Positions 23,633-26,041 of a stretch of DNA of 26,041 nucleotides are shown one piece after another. The notes under the pieces are model-generated. The model had not been told where the DNA came from. It did no database searches and saw only the letters and a program-made list of their open reading frames with translations. The translations under genes were made by a program, and so were the position numbers. Position 1 is the first letter of the stretch. Each line of letters starts with the position of its first letter. This DNA is from JBFWQM01 sp050249455 (lineage in GTDB: Bacteria > Pseudomonadota > Alphaproteobacteria > MPNO01 > VGEU01), in NCBI GenBank assembly GCA_050249455.1, contig JBFWQM010000056.1, forward strand, positions 1 through 26,041. The letters are read 5' to 3'.

Positions 23633-24616
23633 TCAGCTCTTGCCCGGCAGGTCCTTGTGCATGCCGATGCGCTTCAGCACCTCGCCGGTTTCCTTGGAAT
23701 AGGTCTCAAGGTCTGCCTTCGCCTGTTCCGGGCCCATGTAGGTGGCGTCGTAGTAGAAGCGCTTCAGCACGTCGAGGAACGCCGGCGACTGGGCGCTCTT
23801 CTTCACCGCGGCCGCGAGCTTGTCGAACACCGGCTTGGGCGTGCCCTTCGGCACGAACGGCCCCCACCAGGTGACGTCGGTGAAGTTGAACCCGATCGAC
23901 TTCAGCGTCGGCAGTTCCGGCGAATAGCCGTACGGGCCGGCGGACGACACCGCGAGGCCGCGGATCTGCCCCTCCTCGCCGTCCTTCTTCTGGGCGGGAA
24001 AGTTGCTCGCCGCGACGACCACGAACTCCACCTCGCCCGACAGCAGCTTGACGATGGCGTCCTTGCCGCCGCGCGCGGCGATATGGGTGATCTTGACCCC
24101 GGCGCCCTCGGCCCAGCGCTCTGCGGCGATGTGCAGCGACGAGCCGGCGCCGACCGAGGCGTACTTGGTGTTGGGCTTGGCTTTGAGCTGCGCGGTCAGC
24201 TCGGCCATCGACTTGACGGGGCTCTTGGTCGAGACGGCGAAGCCGGTCGGCAGCGAAGCGACCGAGGCCAAAGGCACCAGGTCGTCGAGCGTGTAGCCGG
24301 TCTCCGACACCTGCCAGCGCATGCCGTTGGTGCCGTTGGAGCCCATCAGCAGCGTGTAGCCGTCGGGCCGCGCGCGCGCGACCTGCGCCGCGCCGATGGC
24401 GCCGCCGGAGCCGTCAACCGCGGTGACGACGACGTTCTGGCCGATCGCCTTCTCGAACTGCTCCGCGAACAGCCGGGCCAGGGTGTGGGTGGCGCCGCCC
24501 GCCCCGTAGGGCACCACGATCTTGATCGGCTTGTCGGGGAACTCGGCCATGGCCGGCGGCGCGGCGAAGGCAATCGCGCAAACCGACAGAAGGGTCAGTA
24601 TTCGCCATAGTCGCAT
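23633..24616 (-). CDS. tctC: Tripartite tricarboxylate transporter periplasmic receptor (TctC/Bug family)
   Basis: 327-residue exported receptor. Signal peptide about 1-24 (VCAIAFAAPPAMA-EF). Then comes the classic Bug opening FPDKPIKIVVPYGAGGATHTLARLFAEQ, followed by ARPDGYTLLMGSNG and VPKGTPKPVFDKLAAAVKKS. Two positions depart from the usual pattern: the Asp in GGATD is His, and the usual N-R-P-G-A-G-G loop reads VDGSGG; both border the ligand carboxylate site. Bug proteins bind di- and tricarboxylates, aromatic acids or amino acids; the changes may mean a different ligand. The ATG at 24616 has GGGAGG 5 nt upstream. First gene of tctC-tctB-tctA plus the NMT1-like binding protein. Confidence 0.94.
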   Translation of the reverse strand: MRLWRILTLLSVCAIAFAAPPAMAEFPDKPIKIVVPYGAGGATHTLARLFAEQFEKAIGQNVVVTAVDGSGGAIGAAQVARARPDGYTLLMGSNGTNGMRWQVSETGYTLDDLVPLASVASLPTGFAVSTKSPVKSMAELTAQLKAKPNTKYASVGAGSSLHIAAERWAEGAGVKITHIAARGGKDAIVKLLSGEVEFVVVAASNFPAQKKDGEEGQIRGLAVSSAGPYGYSPELPTLKSIGFNFTDVTWWGPFVPKGTPKPVFDKLAAAVKKSAQSPAFLDVLKRFYYDATYMGPEQAKADLETYSKETGEVLKRIGMHKDLPGKS

Positions 24617-24651
24617 CGAAACCTCCCGGCTAATATTTTTTTGATCCGGGC

Positions 24652-24681
24652 AGTCTACAGGAATTGCAGGTACGAGGCCAA
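24652..24681 (-). promoter_or_regulatory. Candidate promoter for the tctCBA operon
   Basis: On the minus strand: TTGGCC (24681-24676), 18-nt spacer, TAGACT (24657-24652), giving a leader of roughly 30 nt before the tctC ATG. The leader includes an A-rich run just before the ribosome site. It is a pattern match only. Confidence 0.35.
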
Positions 24682-24788
24682 TTCGCCGGCACGCGGGTCG
24701 ACTCGGGCTGCCGACTGCGGAATGATTGGGCGCGGGAACGGAAGGGGACCCGAACGATTTCCGTACCCGCCGCATGGGATATGACCGG

Positions 24789-25166
24789 ATGACGCCGCCG
24801 GACAACGCGCGCGCCTATACGGTGCTGGTGGTCGACGACGACGCGCTGATCGCCCTGGCGACCACCGACTCGCTGCACGACCTCGGGCACCGCGCCGTGA
24901 TGGCGCTGAGCGGCGCCAAGGCGCTGGAGCTGTTGCGCGGCGGCTTGGCGGTGGACTTGGTCCTGACCGACCAGGCCATGCCGGGCATGACCGGCGTGCA
25001 GCTCGCCCGCGCGATCCGGACCGAGTGGCCGGGCCTGCGGGTCCTGGTCTCCACCGGCCACACCGACATTCCGGCCGACGGCGGCTACGACCTGCCGCGG
25101 CTCGACAAGCCCTATGACCAGATTGCGCTCGGCGCTGCCATCCGCAAACTGATGGACGGAGCCTGA
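24789..25166 (+). CDS. Single-domain response regulator (CheY-like receiver)
   Basis: 125-residue lone receiver. Acidic D16/D17/D18 (VLVVDDDALIA), phospho-acceptor D61 in LTDQAMPGMTG, switch Ser in LVSTGH, and the conserved Lys in RLDKPYD. It has no output domain. The receiver style (LVLTDQAMPGMTGVQLA) is close to the C-terminal receivers of hybrid kinases, so it may have come from one. The ATG at 24789 has GGGA about 9 nt upstream. The ATG at 24774 or a TTG at 24726 would add 5 or 21 residues without family support. It is divergent from tctC and 77 nt before the SIMPL gene; no kinase gene is beside it. Confidence 0.88.
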   Translation: MTPPDNARAYTVLVVDDDALIALATTDSLHDLGHRAVMALSGAKALELLRGGLAVDLVLTDQAMPGMTGVQLARAIRTEWPGLRVLVSTGHTDIPADGGYDLPRLDKPYDQIALGAAIRKLMDGA

Positions 25167-25243
25167 GGCCGCCATCGGCGCGCCCCATTCGGATATCATG
25201 AAGGCGGGATGGGCCGCGGATCGGCGGCGCGAGGAGAAGGGCG

Positions 25244-25969
25244 ATGCGCAACGGGTGGGGCGTGGTGGCCGGCGCGATGGCCGTGGCCATCGGCCTGGGC
25301 GTCGGCGGCTGGTTCGTCGGCCAGGGCGTGGTGAAGGCGCGCACCGGCGACCGCTACGTGACGGTCAAGGGCGTGGCGGAACGGGCGGTGAAGGCCGACC
25401 TGGTGCTGTGGCCGCTGCGCTTCGTCGCCACCGGCAACAACCTGGCCCAGGTCCAGGCCAAGATCGAGGCCGACACCGCCGCGCTGAACCGCTTCCTGCA
25501 GTCGGGCGGCACCAGGGCCGACGAGATGCAGCTCCAGGACCTGCAGGTGACCGACCTGCTCGCCCAGGCCTACCGTTCCGGGCCGGTCGAGAGCCGCTTC
25601 ATCGTCAGCCGGACGCTGCTGGTGCGGTCCACCGACGTCGCGCGCATCGAGGCGCTGAGCCAGCGGGTGGGCGAACTGGTCACCGCCGGCGTCGTGCTGT
25701 CGGGCGACCAGGCGGCCGGCCCCTTCTATGCCTTCACCAGGCTGAACGAGGTCAAGCCGCAGATGATCGCCGAGGCGACCCGCAACGCCCGCCAGGGCGC
25801 CGAGCAGTTCGCGACCGATTCGGCGAGCCGCATCGGGGGCATCCGCAGCGCCAACCAGGGCGTGTTCCAGATCCTTGCCCAGGACGACACGCCCGGCCTC
25901 GACCAGAGCAAGCAGATCAACAAGACGGTGCGCGTGGTCTCGACGGTGGAGTTCTTCCTGGCCGACTGA
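25244..25969 (+). CDS. SIMPL-domain (DUF541) membrane-anchored protein
   Basis: 241 residues. An uncleaved N-terminal helix at about 6-28 anchors a periplasmic SIMPL domain (about 38-240). It carries the family opening YVTVKGVAERAVKADLVLWPLRF and a long coiled stretch AQVQAKIEADTAALNRFLQSGG. FIVSRTLLVRSTD and the segment ATRNARQGAEQFATDSASRIGGI correspond to the family's A-x-x-D-A-x-x-x-A region. The family is widespread and linked in some bacteria to oxidative stress or outer-membrane functions, without a known reaction. The ATG at 25244 is set by GAGGAGAAGG upstream. It is the second gene after the lone receiver, which may or may not share its promoter. Confidence 0.88.
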   Translation: MRNGWGVVAGAMAVAIGLGVGGWFVGQGVVKARTGDRYVTVKGVAERAVKADLVLWPLRFVATGNNLAQVQAKIEADTAALNRFLQSGGTRADEMQLQDLQVTDLLAQAYRSGPVESRFIVSRTLLVRSTDVARIEALSQRVGELVTAGVVLSGDQAAGPFYAFTRLNEVKPQMIAEATRNARQGAEQFATDSASRIGGIRSANQGVFQILAQDDTPGLDQSKQINKTVRVVSTVEFFLAD

Positions 25970-26030
25970 CCGCGCAACCGCCCGGCCCCTGCCGCGTTGC
26001 CTTCGTCGAACCCATCCGATGGAGGCACCG

Positions 26031-26041
26031 ATGCCGATCGT
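26031..26041 (+). CDS. First codons of a further gene, cut by the window end
   Basis: ATG at 26031 is preceded by GGAGG at 26021-26025, a well-spaced ribosome site, 61 nt after the SIMPL gene. Only M-P-I and part of a fourth codon are visible, so no product can be named. Confidence 0.4.

Noticed and set aside
1..26041. CRISPR arrays, tRNA or rRNA genes, insertion sequences, phage or defence genes
   Set aside because: No spaced short repeats, transposase-like proteins or cloverleaf sequences were seen by eye on either strand.

Overview
The window is very GC-rich (by eye mostly 65-70%), densely coding and free of RNA genes, insertion sequences or phage genes. Gene style suggests a metabolically versatile alphaproteobacterium, soil- or plant-associated and possibly Rhodospirillales- or Rhizobiales-like. 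The signs are FixL-like PAS domains, a PmtA-like methyltransferase, and TRAP, tripartite tricarboxylate (TTT) and ABC uptake systems side by side. This assignment is inference from gene content only.

Layout. (1) 1-5759 is a signalling cluster. On the minus strand lie a single-domain response regulator (GTG start), a periplasmic NMT1/TauA-like binding protein with no transporter genes beside it, and a membrane dCache-HAMP hybrid histidine kinase that runs off the left edge. Divergent from these is a soluble hybrid kinase with two tandem FixL-type PAS domains. (2) 5767-9376 (minus) is a TRAP transporter operon dctP-dctQ-dctM followed by a PmtA/phospholipid N-methyltransferase-like gene. (3) 9517-10913 holds a DUF4142 exported protein and a convergent TfdA/TauD-type 2-oxoglutarate dioxygenase. 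(4) 11096-18772 (plus) holds a CBS-pair protein, a Sel1 protein, and then an apparent aromatic-acid catabolic operon. That operon encodes a gentisate-dioxygenase-like bicupin, an ABC ATPase, a fused double permease, a Tat-exported binding protein and a flavin aromatic hydroxylase, and it ends in a strong stem-loop. (5) 18909-20571 holds a MetE-like (cobalamin-independent methionine synthase family) protein and a divergent small Tyr/Pro-rich secreted protein. (6) 20576-24616 (minus) is a TTT operon tctC-tctB-tctA with a second, ABC-type binding protein attached at its end. (7) 24789-26041 (plus) holds a lone receiver protein, a SIMPL-domain protein, and the first codons of another gene.

How it may work together. 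Small-molecule uptake dominates: four transport-type modules and five periplasmic binding proteins of four families. The aromatic operon looks self-contained for import, hydroxylation and ring cleavage, but the usual maleylpyruvate isomerase and fumarylpyruvate hydrolase are not in view. The most unusual region is the left-hand signalling cluster. It places a solitary binding protein between a receiver and a Cache-domain kinase, as expected for a binding-protein-assisted sensor, beside a kinase whose two PAS domains both keep the FixL heme histidine and distal arginine. None of the receivers seen in the window carries a DNA-binding output domain. No CRISPR array, toxin-antitoxin pair or defence island was seen.
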